Source: JL08 sp963765555
GTDB lineage: Bacteria; Pseudomonadota; Alphaproteobacteria; Rhodobacterales; Rhodobacteraceae
DNA length: 64,000 bases
NCBI GenBank assembly: GCA_963765555.1
Contig: CAVXWX010000003.1
Coordinates: forward strand, 868,001 to 932,000
Reading direction: 5' to 3'
The stretch's first letter is position 1, and every line of letters begins with the position of its first letter. Made by a program: the position numbers and the translations under genes. The notes under the pieces are model-generated. The model did no database searches, was not told the DNA's origin, and was given only the letters and a program-made list of their open reading frames with translations. This document shows, in pieces, positions 47,203-56,604 of this stretch.

Positions 47203-49251
47203 ATGAGCGATCCTCTGGTAATTTTTACGCCTTCGGGCAAACGTGGCAAGTTTCCCGTGGGCACGCCCATCCTGACAGCGGCGCGCCAGTTGGGCGTCGA
47301 TCTGGATTCTGTATGCGGCGGGCGCGGAATATGTTCCAAATGCCAGATTACGCCCAGCTATGGCGAATTTTCCAAACACGGCGTTACCGTCAAGGACAAC
47401 GCCCTGTCGGACTGGAACAGCGTTGAAGAGCGTTACAAATCCAAACGCGGCCTGATCGACGGGCGCCGCCTTGGCTGTCAGGCCACGGTGCAGGGTGACG
47501 TGGTGATTGATGTGCCACCGGAAAGCCAGGTGCACAAACAGGTCGTGCGCAAACGCGCCGAGGCGCGCCAGATCACGATGAACCCGTCGACCAAGCTGTG
47601 TTATGTCGAAGTGGCAGAACCGGACATGCACGATCCGTCCGGTGATATGGAACGTTTGACAGACGCGCTGAAATCCCAGTGGGAGCTGGAAAACGTACAT
47701 GCCGATCTGCACATTCTACAGGTGATGCAGCCGATTTTGCGCAAGGGACAGTGGAAAGTCACCTGTGCCGTGCATCTGGGCGATCATGAAAACGCGCCAC
47801 GTATCATGCACATCTGGCCCGGCTATTACGATGGATCGGTTTACGGCCTTGCCGTCGATCTGGGATCAACCACCATCGCCGCACATCTGTGCGATCTGCA
47901 ATCGGGCGAAGTTGTCGCCTCGTCCGGCATCATGAACCCGCAAATCCGCTTTGGCGAAGATTTGATGAGCCGCGTGTCCTATTCGATGATGAACCCCCAA
48001 GGCGCGCAAGAAATGACAACAGCCGTGCGCGAAGGCATGAACGCCCTGTTCACCCAAGTGGCCGCCGAAGCGGAAATTGACAAGGCGCTGATCGTGGATG
48101 CGGTGTTTGTCTGCAATCCCGTCATGCACCATCTGTTTCTGGGGATTGATCCGTTCGAACTGGGTCAAGCGCCGTTTGCACTGGCAACGTCCAATTCCCT
48201 GCGCCTGCGCGCCGATGATCTGGACCTGAACATTCACCCCTCGGCGCGGATTTATCTGCTGCCGTGTATCGCGGGCCACGTGGGCGCGGATGCGGCGGCT
48301 GTGGCCCTGTCCGAAGCGCCGGACAAATCCAAGGAACTGCTGTTGGTGGTCGATGTGGGCACCAATGCCGAAATCCTGCTGGGCAACACCGAAAAGGTTC
48401 TGGCCTGTTCCTCGCCCACCGGCCCCGCGTTCGAAGGCGCGCAGATCAGTTCGGGCCAGCGCGCCGCGCCCGGTGCGATTGAACGGGTCGAAATCGATCC
48501 TGTAACCAAAGACCCCCGCTTTCGCGTGATCGGTTGCGATATCTGGTCAGACGAAGACGGGTTCGAAGAAGCGATTGCGACAACCGGCGTCACCGGCATC
48601 TGCGGGTCCGGTATTATCGAACTGGTCGCAGAAATGCGCATGGCAGGTGTTGTCGATGCCCCCGGCCTGATCGGATCACCGGAACAGACCGGCACCAGCC
48701 GCTGTTTTCTGGACGGGCGCACCTATTCCTATCTGGTCTATGATGCGTCGACCACGGGCGGGCCGAAAATCACCGTCACCAACCGCGATATCCGCGAAAT
48801 CCAGATGGCCAAGGCGGCGCTGTATTCCGGCGCGCGCCTGTTGATGGACAAATTCGGTGTCGACAAGGTGGATCGCGTGGTTCTGGCGGGGGCGTTCGGC
48901 GCGCATATCAGCCCCAAGCACGCGATGGTGCTGGGCATGATCCCCGATGCACCATTGGACAAGGTCACATCGGCAGGCAACGCAGCAGGCACAGGCGCGC
49001 GGATCGCGCTTTTGAACACCGATGCCCGCGCCGAAATCGAAGAAACCGTGCGCAACATCCACAAGATTGAAACCGCGATCGAACCCCGCTTTCAAGAGCA
49101 TTTCGTAAACGCCAGCGCCATTCCGAACTCTGTCGAGCCCTTTCCGATCCTGAATTCGATCGTCACCCTGCCCACTGCAACATTCAACACGGGGGGCGGT
49201 GGCGCAGATGACGGGGCGGCAGGCGGGCGGCGCAAGCGGCGGCGGGGATAA
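47203..49251 (+). CDS. ASKHA-domain protein with 2Fe-2S ferredoxin domain (RACo-like, DUF4445)
   Basis: A 682-residue protein resembling activators that re-reduce corrinoid proteins of methyltransferase systems. A ferredoxin-type domain covers about residues 1-110, with cluster Cys in DSVCGGRGICSKCQ and LGCQATV. A middle linker domain follows, then the ASKHA/DUF4445 ATPase-like domain: GLAVDLGSTTIAAHLCDL, NPQIRFGEDLMSRVSY, VVDVGTNAEILLGN, SSPTGPAFEGAQIS and VVLAGAFGAHISPKHA. Rhodobacterales use such proteins with MttB-like demethylases for betaines and methylamines, but no such gene lies nearby. The C-terminus is a Gly/Arg-rich tail. Confidence 0.88.
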   Translation: MSDPLVIFTPSGKRGKFPVGTPILTAARQLGVDLDSVCGGRGICSKCQITPSYGEFSKHGVTVKDNALSDWNSVEERYKSKRGLIDGRRLGCQATVQGDVVIDVPPESQVHKQVVRKRAEARQITMNPSTKLCYVEVAEPDMHDPSGDMERLTDALKSQWELENVHADLHILQVMQPILRKGQWKVTCAVHLGDHENAPRIMHIWPGYYDGSVYGLAVDLGSTTIAAHLCDLQSGEVVASSGIMNPQIRFGEDLMSRVSYSMMNPQGAQEMTTAVREGMNALFTQVAAEAEIDKALIVDAVFVCNPVMHHLFLGIDPFELGQAPFALATSNSLRLRADDLDLNIHPSARIYLLPCIAGHVGADAAAVALSEAPDKSKELLLVVDVGTNAEILLGNTEKVLACSSPTGPAFEGAQISSGQRAAPGAIERVEIDPVTKDPRFRVIGCDIWSDEDGFEEAIATTGVTGICGSGIIELVAEMRMAGVVDAPGLIGSPEQTGTSRCFLDGRTYSYLVYDASTTGGPKITVTNRDIREIQMAKAALYSGARLLMDKFGVDKVDRVVLAGAFGAHISPKHAMVLGMIPDAPLDKVTSAGNAAGTGARIALLNTDARAEIEETVRNIHKIETAIEPRFQEHFVNASAIPNSVEPFPILNSIVTLPTATFNTGGGGADDGAAGGRRKRRRG

Positions 49252-49362
49252 ATCGCGGGCGAAAAAGGCAACACACAGTCTGGACTTCGGCGCGCGCCAC
49301 TTCATCTTGTTGGAAAACCGCGCCGGCTGTGCGGCGCCCCTGATACAGCAAAGGATATTCCG

Positions 49363-49500
49363 ATGATCAGCCTGTTCCGCTTTGCCTGTCTTGGCGCATG
49401 CCTTGTTGTTCTGTCGGCCTGTCTTGACACAACGGCGCAGGACAACAGCGTTCCCTATTACCAGCAGGTTGCAGACCGCTCGGCCTACGGGGAACGGTAG
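49363..49500 (+). CDS. Small lipoprotein, 45 residues
   Basis: An ORF of 45 codons preceded by AAAGGA. It encodes an N-terminal hydrophobic segment with a lipobox (VVLSAC, Cys about residue 20), then a short polar tail DTTAQDNSVPYYQQVADRS. This is a typical tiny outer-membrane or periplasmic lipoprotein. Its stop lies one base from the end of the convergent LysR gene. Function unknown. Confidence 0.65.
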   Translation: MISLFRFACLGACLVVLSACLDTTAQDNSVPYYQQVADRSAYGER

Positions 49501-49501
49501 T

Positions 49502-50392
49502 TTATTTATAAAGGTCCAATCCACGGCATATCTGGGCATGCAGCGCGGCCGCAGCCTGCCCGATGGGTTTGTCTTTGGCCGTGATCACGGCAAGTTCGTG
49601 ATCAATACGCGGGGCAAAGGGGCGCCATGTGACCCCGTCGTTTAAATCTGCCTTGCCGTTGATCGGGTCAATAATCGCAACATCATTGCCCGCCGACACG
49701 ATATTGCGTGCAATGGCAAAGAAATATCCCGACACCGTGCGCGTAACGGTTGTGCCGGTATCAGACAGCATACGTTCCAACTGCCGGTCGACCGTATGAT
49801 CACCAGTTACCCCGACAACAGACCGCCCCTGCAACGCGCGCGGAGACACAACATCTGTTCCGGTCAACGGGTCGTCCTGTGACATGACGCAAACGCATTC
49901 CAGCAAATACACATCCGCATTCAGACCTGCGACCGGAACAGGCAGATCGATCAGCCCGATATCGATCTGGCGCGCCCCGACCCATGATGCGATCTGGCGC
50001 GAGCTGTGCACCCGTACCTCGATCCCGACACCCGGGTTTTGCTTTTGATAATCCGCAACCAGCGCGGGCAGGAAATTGATCGCCAGCGCCCCGTTGGTCG
50101 CGATGCTGACAGTCCCCGTGGTGCCCGACCGGATTTCTTCCGCCCGCTGTGTGACCCGCGAAATCGCCCGCAATCCTTGCGCCACTTCGCTGTGCAAAAG
50201 CATCGCCTCGCCGGTGGGTGCAAAATATCCCCGTTCACGATGAAACAGGCGAAATCCAAGATCCGCCTCCAGATTGGACAGTGCGATACTGACAGCCGGC
50301 TGCGTGAGGTTCAGCCGCTCTGCCGCGCGCGAAACCGATCCCGCTTCAAGCAGGGCATCGAAAACTTCCAGTTGCCGCAGTTTAAATTGCAC
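49502..50392 (-). CDS. LysR-family transcriptional regulator
   Basis: A 296-residue regulator. The N-terminal helix-turn-helix reads FDALLEAGSVSRAAERLNLT.QPAVS, followed by LEADLGFRLFHRERG; the C-terminal periplasmic-binding-like effector domain contains IGLIDLPVPVAG. GTG at 50392 is preferred because AGGAG lies seven bases upstream; TTG at 50395 is an alternative. It is transcribed away from the oxidase/importer operon that begins at 50579 and probably controls it. Confidence 0.9.
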   Translation of the reverse strand: MQFKLRQLEVFDALLEAGSVSRAAERLNLTQPAVSIALSNLEADLGFRLFHRERGYFAPTGEAMLLHSEVAQGLRAISRVTQRAEEIRSGTTGTVSIATNGALAINFLPALVADYQKQNPGVGIEVRVHSSRQIASWVGARQIDIGLIDLPVPVAGLNADVYLLECVCVMSQDDPLTGTDVVSPRALQGRSVVGVTGDHTVDRQLERMLSDTGTTVTRTVSGYFFAIARNIVSAGNDVAIIDPINGKADLNDGVTWRPFAPRIDHELAVITAKDKPIGQAAAALHAQICRGLDLYK

Positions 50393-50456
50393 CAAGCTGC
50401 TCCTGTGCAGTGATCTTTTTGTTGGTATAAATAAATCGAAACTAAAGATAACAGAT

Positions 50457-50472
50457 ATTAAATTGATTTAAT
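50457..50472. promoter_or_regulatory. Palindromic LysR operator candidate
   Basis: ATTAAAT-TG-ATTTAAT, a perfect 7-bp inverted repeat in the AT-rich divergent region, 65 bases from the LysR start and about 107 from the oxidase start. Confidence 0.5.
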
Positions 50473-50578
50473 CAAGGGCCTTTTCTAGCGTCAAGAGACT
50501 GCGCGACCAGATTGATCTTTGCTGTTTTGCAACGGCCAGACCATCTGCGGGTGCCACTGCTTGGGGAAGCCGTCAAAG

Positions 50579-51910
50579 ATGACCACGTCGGATACGCCTT
50601 TGTTGAAGAATTTCAAAGACACGTCTTATTGGCTGGACGGTCTGCCGCCTGCGCCATCCCTGCCCGATGTTCCGTTGGCCATGGCCGATGTCGTGATCGT
50701 CGGTTCCGGCTACACAGGTCTGAATGCAGCGATCCAGACCGCCCGTGCAGGGCGCAGCACAATGGTGCTGGATGCCGAAGATCCCGGTTGGGGCTGCAGC
50801 ACCCGCAACGGCGGGCAGATCAGCACAAGCATCAAACCGTCGCTCGAAAAACTGACAAAACGCTATGGTGCAGAGCGCGGCCGCGCCATCCGCAAGGAAG
50901 GCGAACACGCGCTGGACTGGATCGGCGATTTTATCAGCGGCGAAAACATCGACTGCCACTTTCGCCGCTGCGGGCGCTATCACGCGGCCCACACGCCGGC
51001 CCATTTCGAAGAAATCGCGCGCAACGCCGATGATCTGCGCAAACATGAAGGCATCCAAACCCACGTTGTGCCACGACAGGACCAGCGCAGCGAACTGGGG
51101 TCGGATGTTTATTTCGGCGGCGTTGTCTTTGAAAAGCACGCCGCACTTGACCCCGCGCGCTATCATCGCGGATTGCTTGACATTGCAGTGCGTGCAGGCG
51201 CGCACGTCACCGGCCAGTGCCGCGTGAACGACATTGCCAAGGACGGAAACGGGTTTGTGCTGAACACATCCAAAGGCAAGATCAAGGCCCGCGATGTCAT
51301 CGTTGCCACCAATGGGTACACCACCAACCTGACCCCATGGCTGCAACGCCGCATCATCCCGATCGGCAGCTATATCATCGCAACCGAACCGCTGCCCCGC
51401 GACCTTGTGGATCGCCTGTTCCCGACCGACCGCATCGCCAGCGACACCTGCAAGGTGATCTATTATTACCGCCCTTCGCCCGATCGCACGCGCATCCTGT
51501 TTGGTGGGCGGGTGTCGGCAACCGAAACAAACAACGCGGTCAGCGGCCCGAAGCTTTATGCCGACATGTGCCGTATCTTTCCCGAACTGGGCAAATACCG
51601 CGTCACCCATTCATGGTCGGGCAAGGTGGCCTATACCTTTGACGAACTGGCCCATACCGGTGTGCATGACGGGGTTCATTACGCGATGGGCTATTGCGGA
51701 TCGGGCGTATCGATGGCCAGCTATCTGGGCATGCGCCTGGGGCAAAAGGTTCTGGGCCTGCCCGAAGGGCGCACCGCGATAGACAGCCTGCCCAATCCGA
51801 CCCGGCCGTTTTATCGTGGCAACCCGTGGTTCCTGCCTGCGACCGTGGCGTGGTACCGGCGCAAGGACCGCGCCGAATACCAGAAAGCGGCGGCATCCAA
51901 CCGACAATAA
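50579..51910 (+). CDS. FAD-dependent amine oxidoreductase (gamma-glutamylputrescine oxidase-like)
   Basis: A 443-residue DAO-family flavoenzyme. The FAD-binding GSGYTGLNAAIQTARAG (about residues 41-57) is followed by WGCSTRNGGQISTSIKP, as in PuuB/OrdL proteins, and YCGSGVSMASYLGMRLG near the C-terminus. PuuB oxidises gamma-glutamylputrescine to an aldehyde, ammonia and peroxide; the exact substrate here is uncertain. The polyamine-type importer that follows supports amine catabolism. The start at 50579 (MTTSDTPLLKN) is chosen over an in-frame ATG at 50519 by family length. Confidence 0.88.
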   Translation: MTTSDTPLLKNFKDTSYWLDGLPPAPSLPDVPLAMADVVIVGSGYTGLNAAIQTARAGRSTMVLDAEDPGWGCSTRNGGQISTSIKPSLEKLTKRYGAERGRAIRKEGEHALDWIGDFISGENIDCHFRRCGRYHAAHTPAHFEEIARNADDLRKHEGIQTHVVPRQDQRSELGSDVYFGGVVFEKHAALDPARYHRGLLDIAVRAGAHVTGQCRVNDIAKDGNGFVLNTSKGKIKARDVIVATNGYTTNLTPWLQRRIIPIGSYIIATEPLPRDLVDRLFPTDRIASDTCKVIYYYRPSPDRTRILFGGRVSATETNNAVSGPKLYADMCRIFPELGKYRVTHSWSGKVAYTFDELAHTGVHDGVHYAMGYCGSGVSMASYLGMRLGQKVLGLPEGRTAIDSLPNPTRPFYRGNPWFLPATVAWYRRKDRAEYQKAAASNRQ

Positions 51911-52005
51911 CACCCCGGCGGCCTTTGCCAAAGCCGTCGGGCGCAACCCCCGGCAACACCCCAACGCCAAAGAATATGGCGGACATTAAACAAGGAGGAT
52001 ATATT

Positions 52006-53046
52006 ATGAAGCTTTCAACCGGTCTGACGCTGGCGGCGTCCCTAATTGCCGTTCCGGCCCTTGCCCAAGACAAGACAGTCACCATCGCATCCTGGGGCGG
52101 TTCCTATCAGGAGGCGCAAAGCAAGGCGCTGTTCGTCCCCGCATCCGAAGCCACCGGCGTGGTCGTCAAGGAAGAAACCTATGGCGGGATGTCCGATGTC
52201 CGCCTGCAGGTGACATCGGGTGCCGTCACGCTTGACATTGTTGCCAGCGGATCAGGCTCTGCCGCGCGCGCCGGTGCCGAAGGATTGCTGGAAGAACTGG
52301 ATTATTCGATCATCGACGTGTCGGATTTCTACCCGACGCTCTATTCCAAATACTGCGTTGGCGGCGACGTGTTTTCCACCGTCTATGCATGGAACACGGA
52401 AACCTATGGCGATGCGGGTCCGCAAAGCTGGGCCGATTTCTGGGATGTCGAAAAATTTCCGGGCAAACGCGCTTACCGTGCCAAAGTGGCAGGCGCGCTT
52501 GAACCCGCTTTGATGGCTGACGGCGTCGCCATGGAAGACGTCTATTCGGTGCTGGATTCAGAAGAAGGCATTGAACGCGCGCTGAACAAGATCCGCGAAC
52601 TGAAACCCAACATCGATGTGTTCTGGACCTCGGGCGCGCAACACGCGCAATTGATGAAAGACGGCGAAGTCGACATGACAACCGGCTGGAATGGCCGTTT
52701 CGACAATGCGGCCAAGGACGGCGCACAGGTGAAATACAGCTACAATCAGGCCCTGCTGGATTACGACTGTTTCGCCATCCCGCTGGGCGCGCCGAACAAA
52801 GACACAGCAATGATGTTCCTTGCCGAGATTTCCAAGCCCGAATATCAGGCCAACCTGCCGCTTTACATCACCTACGGCCCCACAAACAAAGCGGCCTACG
52901 ATCTGGGCAAGATCGATGCCGAAATGGTCGCCATGCTGCCCTCGTCACCGGCCAATGCCGCGCTTCAGTTGCCGGTATCGCTGGATTGGTATGCAAAATG
53001 GGAAACCATCGCAGATGAAATGTATCAGGAAATGCTGACAGAATAA
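52006..53046 (+). CDS. Polyamine-type ABC transporter substrate-binding protein
   Basis: A 346-residue periplasmic binding protein of the PotD/PotF-like group. It opens with an excellent AAGGAGG ribosome binding site and a signal peptide ending PALAQD. The mature domain begins VTIASWGGSYQEAQSKALF and includes TLDIVASGSGSAARAG and WTSGAQHAQLMKDGEVDM. Members take up polyamines, opines or related cations. It is the second gene of the LysR-flanked operon. Confidence 0.9.
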   Translation: MKLSTGLTLAASLIAVPALAQDKTVTIASWGGSYQEAQSKALFVPASEATGVVVKEETYGGMSDVRLQVTSGAVTLDIVASGSGSAARAGAEGLLEELDYSIIDVSDFYPTLYSKYCVGGDVFSTVYAWNTETYGDAGPQSWADFWDVEKFPGKRAYRAKVAGALEPALMADGVAMEDVYSVLDSEEGIERALNKIRELKPNIDVFWTSGAQHAQLMKDGEVDMTTGWNGRFDNAAKDGAQVKYSYNQALLDYDCFAIPLGAPNKDTAMMFLAEISKPEYQANLPLYITYGPTNKAAYDLGKIDAEMVAMLPSSPANAALQLPVSLDWYAKWETIADEMYQEMLTE

Positions 53047-53119
53047 TCCCCGCTTCCTGACACCTGTTGCCACGGGCTGCACGCGCGGCCCGTGGCCCTC
53101 TGACCAAAAGGACGAGATA

Positions 53120-54205
53120 TTGGCCCAAACACCAAACGCCGCCCTTCCGATCACCGTGCGCCATGTCACCAAGACCTACGGTAAGGTCCACGCGCTCGAC
53201 GATGTGTCGCTGGATGTCAAAAGCGGAGAGTTTCTGACCCTGCTGGGCCCGTCCGGATCGGGCAAGACCACATTGCTGATGGTGCTTGCCGGCTTTACCC
53301 GCCCCGACCGTGGCAGCCTGAAATTCGGTGACACCGAAGTCATCCGCCTTGCCCCGCATCTGCGCGATGTCGGCATGGTGTTCCAGAACTATGCCCTGTT
53401 TCCGCATATGACGGTCGCAGGCAATGTCGGCTATCCGCTGCGCTTGCGCAAAACGCCCAAGGCCGAACTGGCCGAACGGGTCGAACGGGCGCTGGAAACG
53501 GTGCAGTTGGGCGGTTTTGGCGACCGTGGCATCGACCAGTTGTCGGGCGGGCAAAAACAACGCGTCGCGCTGGCCCGTTCGATTGTGTTTGAACCGCGCA
53601 TCCTGCTGATGGACGAACCGCTTTCCGCGCTCGACAAGAAACTGCGCGACCGGATGCAGATCGAACTGCGCCACCTGCACGAAAAACTGGGGATGACCAC
53701 CGTTTACGTCACCCATGACCAGCGCGAGGCGCTGACCATGTCCGACCGGATTGCCGTGGTCAATCACGGGCGCATCATGCAGCTTGCAACGCCTCAAGAC
53801 CTCTACGATCAGCCCGCCAACCGGTTCGTGGCGGATTTCATTGGCGATTCAACATTTTTGCCGGTCACACGCAAAGGGGCCACAGTGGCCTTCGGCGATA
53901 CCGTTCTGAAAACAACGCGCCCCGTTCCCGATGCATCCGCGCTGACGCTGATGCTGCGCCCCGAACGGGTCCGGCTGGCGGCGAAAGCGGGCGGCGATGT
54001 AAACCTGTTCAAGGCGAACGTGTCCGAAGTGGTCTATCAGGGCGACAGTTACCTGATGTATGCAAATCTGGCCGACGGCACCGAAATCAGCCTGCGCGGG
54101 GCCATCCGCGACGGCACCGTTGACGGCTTGCCCGCCATTGGCGACCCCGTCACTCTGGCGCTCGATCCCGGGGACACCGTGATTATCGATGGCGCGGACG
54201 TGTGA
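53120..54205 (+). CDS. Polyamine-type ABC transporter ATP-binding protein
   Basis: A 361-residue PotA-like ATPase. Walker A GPSGSGKTTLL, Q-loop VFQNYALFPHMTV, signature LSGGQKQRVALARSI, Walker B ILLMDEPLSALD and the switch His in VYVTHDQREAL are all present. The C-terminal third is a TOBE regulatory domain (LMLRPERVRLAAKAG). Translation most likely begins at the TTG at 53120, shortly after AAGGA. ATG codons upstream are absent. Confidence 0.92.
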   Translation: MAQTPNAALPITVRHVTKTYGKVHALDDVSLDVKSGEFLTLLGPSGSGKTTLLMVLAGFTRPDRGSLKFGDTEVIRLAPHLRDVGMVFQNYALFPHMTVAGNVGYPLRLRKTPKAELAERVERALETVQLGGFGDRGIDQLSGGQKQRVALARSIVFEPRILLMDEPLSALDKKLRDRMQIELRHLHEKLGMTTVYVTHDQREALTMSDRIAVVNHGRIMQLATPQDLYDQPANRFVADFIGDSTFLPVTRKGATVAFGDTVLKTTRPVPDASALTLMLRPERVRLAAKAGGDVNLFKANVSEVVYQGDSYLMYANLADGTEISLRGAIRDGTVDGLPAIGDPVTLALDPGDTVIIDGADV

Positions 54206-54206
54206 T

Positions 54207-55091
54207 ATGACAGCAACCGATATCAACGCCCAGGGATTGCGCCGCGACGAAAAACTGGAACGGCTCAAACTCTTCGGGCTCAGTTCCCCCGCGCTGTTGT
54301 TGGTGATGGTTATTCTGGTCATTCCGGTCGGCTGGCTGTTTTACGTGTCGTTCATCGGCGCGGACGGTCAGTTTTCGCTGGAAAATTACCAGCGCATGAT
54401 CGACCGGAAGTCTTATGCGCGGATTTTCATAACCACCTTCCAGATCAGCCTTCTGACGACGGCGCTGTGCGTGCTGATCGGCTATCCGCTGGCCTATTTC
54501 ATGTCGCAACTGCCCACCCGCATTGCGAACCTGTGCCTGATCACCGTGCTTCTGCCGTTCTGGACATCGCTGCTGGTGCGCACCTATGCGTGGTTGGTCC
54601 TGTTGCAGAAAAAAGGGCTGGTTAACGATTGGGCGATCGGCCTTGGCCTGTGGGACGAACCGATCAAGATCGTGCACAACATGACCGGTACACTGATCGG
54701 GATGGTGCATATCATGCTGCCGTTTCTGATCCTTCCGGTCTACAGCGCGATGCGCGCCATCGACACCGACCTGCTCAAGGCCGCATCGAACCTGGGAGCC
54801 AGCCCGCGCCGCGCGTTCTGGAGCGTGTTCTTTCCGCTGTCCACACCGGGGCTTTTTGCCGGCGCGCTTATGGTGTTTGTTCTGTGTCTTGGCTTCTTCG
54901 TGACACCCGCAGTGCTGGGCGGCGGCAAGGTGATCATGGTATCGATGAAAATCGTCTCGAACATCGAACTGTTCGTGAACTGGGGCGCGGCCAGTGCCTT
55001 GGGCGTTGTCCTTCTTGTTCTGACGGGGGGCGTGCTTTGGATCGCGTCCCGCTTCCTGAACCTTGAAAAAATGACAGGGGGCGGACACTGA
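54207..55091 (+). CDS. Polyamine-type ABC transporter permease, PotB-like
   Basis: A 294-residue inner-membrane permease with six hydrophobic helices. The coupling loop that contacts the ATPase is DTDLLKAASNLGASPRRAFWSVFFPLS, given here by position (about residues 193-219). The start at 54207 lies one base after the ATPase stop. Its stop overlaps the next start (TGATG). Confidence 0.92.
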   Translation: MTATDINAQGLRRDEKLERLKLFGLSSPALLLVMVILVIPVGWLFYVSFIGADGQFSLENYQRMIDRKSYARIFITTFQISLLTTALCVLIGYPLAYFMSQLPTRIANLCLITVLLPFWTSLLVRTYAWLVLLQKKGLVNDWAIGLGLWDEPIKIVHNMTGTLIGMVHIMLPFLILPVYSAMRAIDTDLLKAASNLGASPRRAFWSVFFPLSTPGLFAGALMVFVLCLGFFVTPAVLGGGKVIMVSMKIVSNIELFVNWGAASALGVVLLVLTGGVLWIASRFLNLEKMTGGGH

Positions 55092-55915
55092 TGTTGCGCT
55101 GGCTGAACAATCCCGCGTCAGACACGCAGGTCACGCACGGGCAACGGCTTTGGCTGTATATCTTCGCCATCATCACCATGCTGTTGCTGGTCACGCCCAC
55201 GCTGATCGTGATCCCGATGTCGTTTTCGGATTCCCAATATCTGGAATTCCCGCCCGAAACATGGTCGACCCGCTGGTATCGCCATTACTTCGCATCCGAT
55301 TCATGGATGCAGGCCACGTATACATCTCTCAAGGTGGCCTTTCTGACGATGCTGGTGGCGACCCCGATCGGCGTCGTCGCGGCCTATGGCCTGCATGCCA
55401 GCAACATCCGGTTTATCCGCGTCGCCTTTGTTTTGCTGATCACGCCGATGATGGTGCCCGTGGTGCTGATCGCCATCGGGGCGTTTTATGCCTATGTGAA
55501 GCTGAACCTGCTTTACACCGTCACCGGCCTTGTGATGGCGCACACCATTCTGGCGCTGCCGCTTGTCCTGATCGTGACGGGATCGGCCCTGAAAAGCTAT
55601 GACATGAACCAGGAACTGGCCTCGCGCAGTCTGGGCGCCCCCCGATGGAAGGCGTTTGTAACAGTCACCCTGCCCCAGATCCGCTTTGCCGTTGTCACGT
55701 CCGCACTGCTGTCATTCCTGACCTCGTTTGACGAAGTGGTGATTGCCATGTTCATTTCGGGCGGCGACAACCCCACGCTGACGCGCAACATGTTCAACGC
55801 GCTGCGCGACCAGATCGACCCGACTATCGCGTCCATCTCGACCCTGATGATCGTGGTGACATCCGTGATGATGGTGCTGGCGCAAGTGTTCGGACGCGGC
55901 AAGACCGGCAAATAG
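55091..55915 (+). CDS. Polyamine-type ABC transporter permease, PotC-like
   Basis: A 274-residue inner-membrane permease, partner of the PotB-like protein. The coupling loop contains NQELASRSLGAPRWKAFVTV, and SFDEVVIAMFISGGDNPTL is typical of PotC/PotI. Last gene of the oxidase/importer operon. Confidence 0.92.
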   Translation: MLRWLNNPASDTQVTHGQRLWLYIFAIITMLLLVTPTLIVIPMSFSDSQYLEFPPETWSTRWYRHYFASDSWMQATYTSLKVAFLTMLVATPIGVVAAYGLHASNIRFIRVAFVLLITPMMVPVVLIAIGAFYAYVKLNLLYTVTGLVMAHTILALPLVLIVTGSALKSYDMNQELASRSLGAPRWKAFVTVTLPQIRFAVVTSALLSFLTSFDEVVIAMFISGGDNPTLTRNMFNALRDQIDPTIASISTLMIVVTSVMMVLAQVFGRGKTGK

Positions 55916-55962
55916 GTTCATTCCGTCAAGGCAGGGCTGGTCAGATCAGGCCCCTGCCCGGT

Positions 55963-56481
55963 TCACGGTGTCGGCACCGTCACAAGCTGGCGGGTCAGGA
56001 CCTCAACCATTTTTGGAACCTCATCCGGTTTCAGGCGGCCATGGTTTGTCAGAAACTGTGCGATATCCCTGCCTGAATACCGGCCCCAAAGCGTTTCATC
56101 CCGCAGGATCAGGGTCGCGCGCGCCAGGTCTTTCGCGTTGGAGTGGCACATCGCGCATTTTTGCTGAAACAACCGTCCGGATTTCCGGATGCTGGACATA
56201 TGTTCCATCAGGGCCGCGGTTTCCAAATCCGACAATCCACCGTGCCCCGCTGCCAGATAGTCCGAAACCGGTTTTCCGGTTCTTTTCCCGACAAGGGCGT
56301 CGTTGATCAGATCCGTACTTTCGAAAACAAACGCGCCGGCATGGGCAGAATGACATCCGGCACAGTTTTTCTCGTACACGCTGTGGGGGTCGATCTGATG
56401 CGCCTGCGCCATTCCGACCAGACAGGTCAGGGCCAAGAACCGGAATACAAAATGATATATACGCACAACGCACCGTTTCAT
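55963..56481 (-). CDS. Diheme c-type cytochrome
   Basis: A 172-residue exported electron carrier. A signal peptide (FRFLALTCLVGMAQA) is followed by two haem-c sites: CAGCHSAHAGAF and CAMCHSNAKDLA. A Met-rich stretch between and after them could supply axial ligands (ALMEHMSSIRKSG). It is the most downstream gene of a minus-strand accessory run. It may take electrons from the Tat-signal FMN dehydrogenase two genes upstream, which is an inference. The start at 56481 fits the signal peptide; the frame is open further upstream. Confidence 0.85.
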   Translation of the reverse strand: MKRCVVRIYHFVFRFLALTCLVGMAQAHQIDPHSVYEKNCAGCHSAHAGAFVFESTDLINDALVGKRTGKPVSDYLAAGHGGLSDLETAALMEHMSSIRKSGRLFQQKCAMCHSNAKDLARATLILRDETLWGRYSGRDIAQFLTNHGRLKPDEVPKMVEVLTRQLVTVPTP

Positions 56482-56604
56482 CTGACAGGTGGGCGGACCA
56501 TCTGCGCGGCCCACCGCGCCAGCGGCCATCCACACAAGCCATGAATATGCGCAACCAAACGCGGGCGCATTGACCCAAGTTAATCACGGCAGGCCCTTGC
56601 GATC

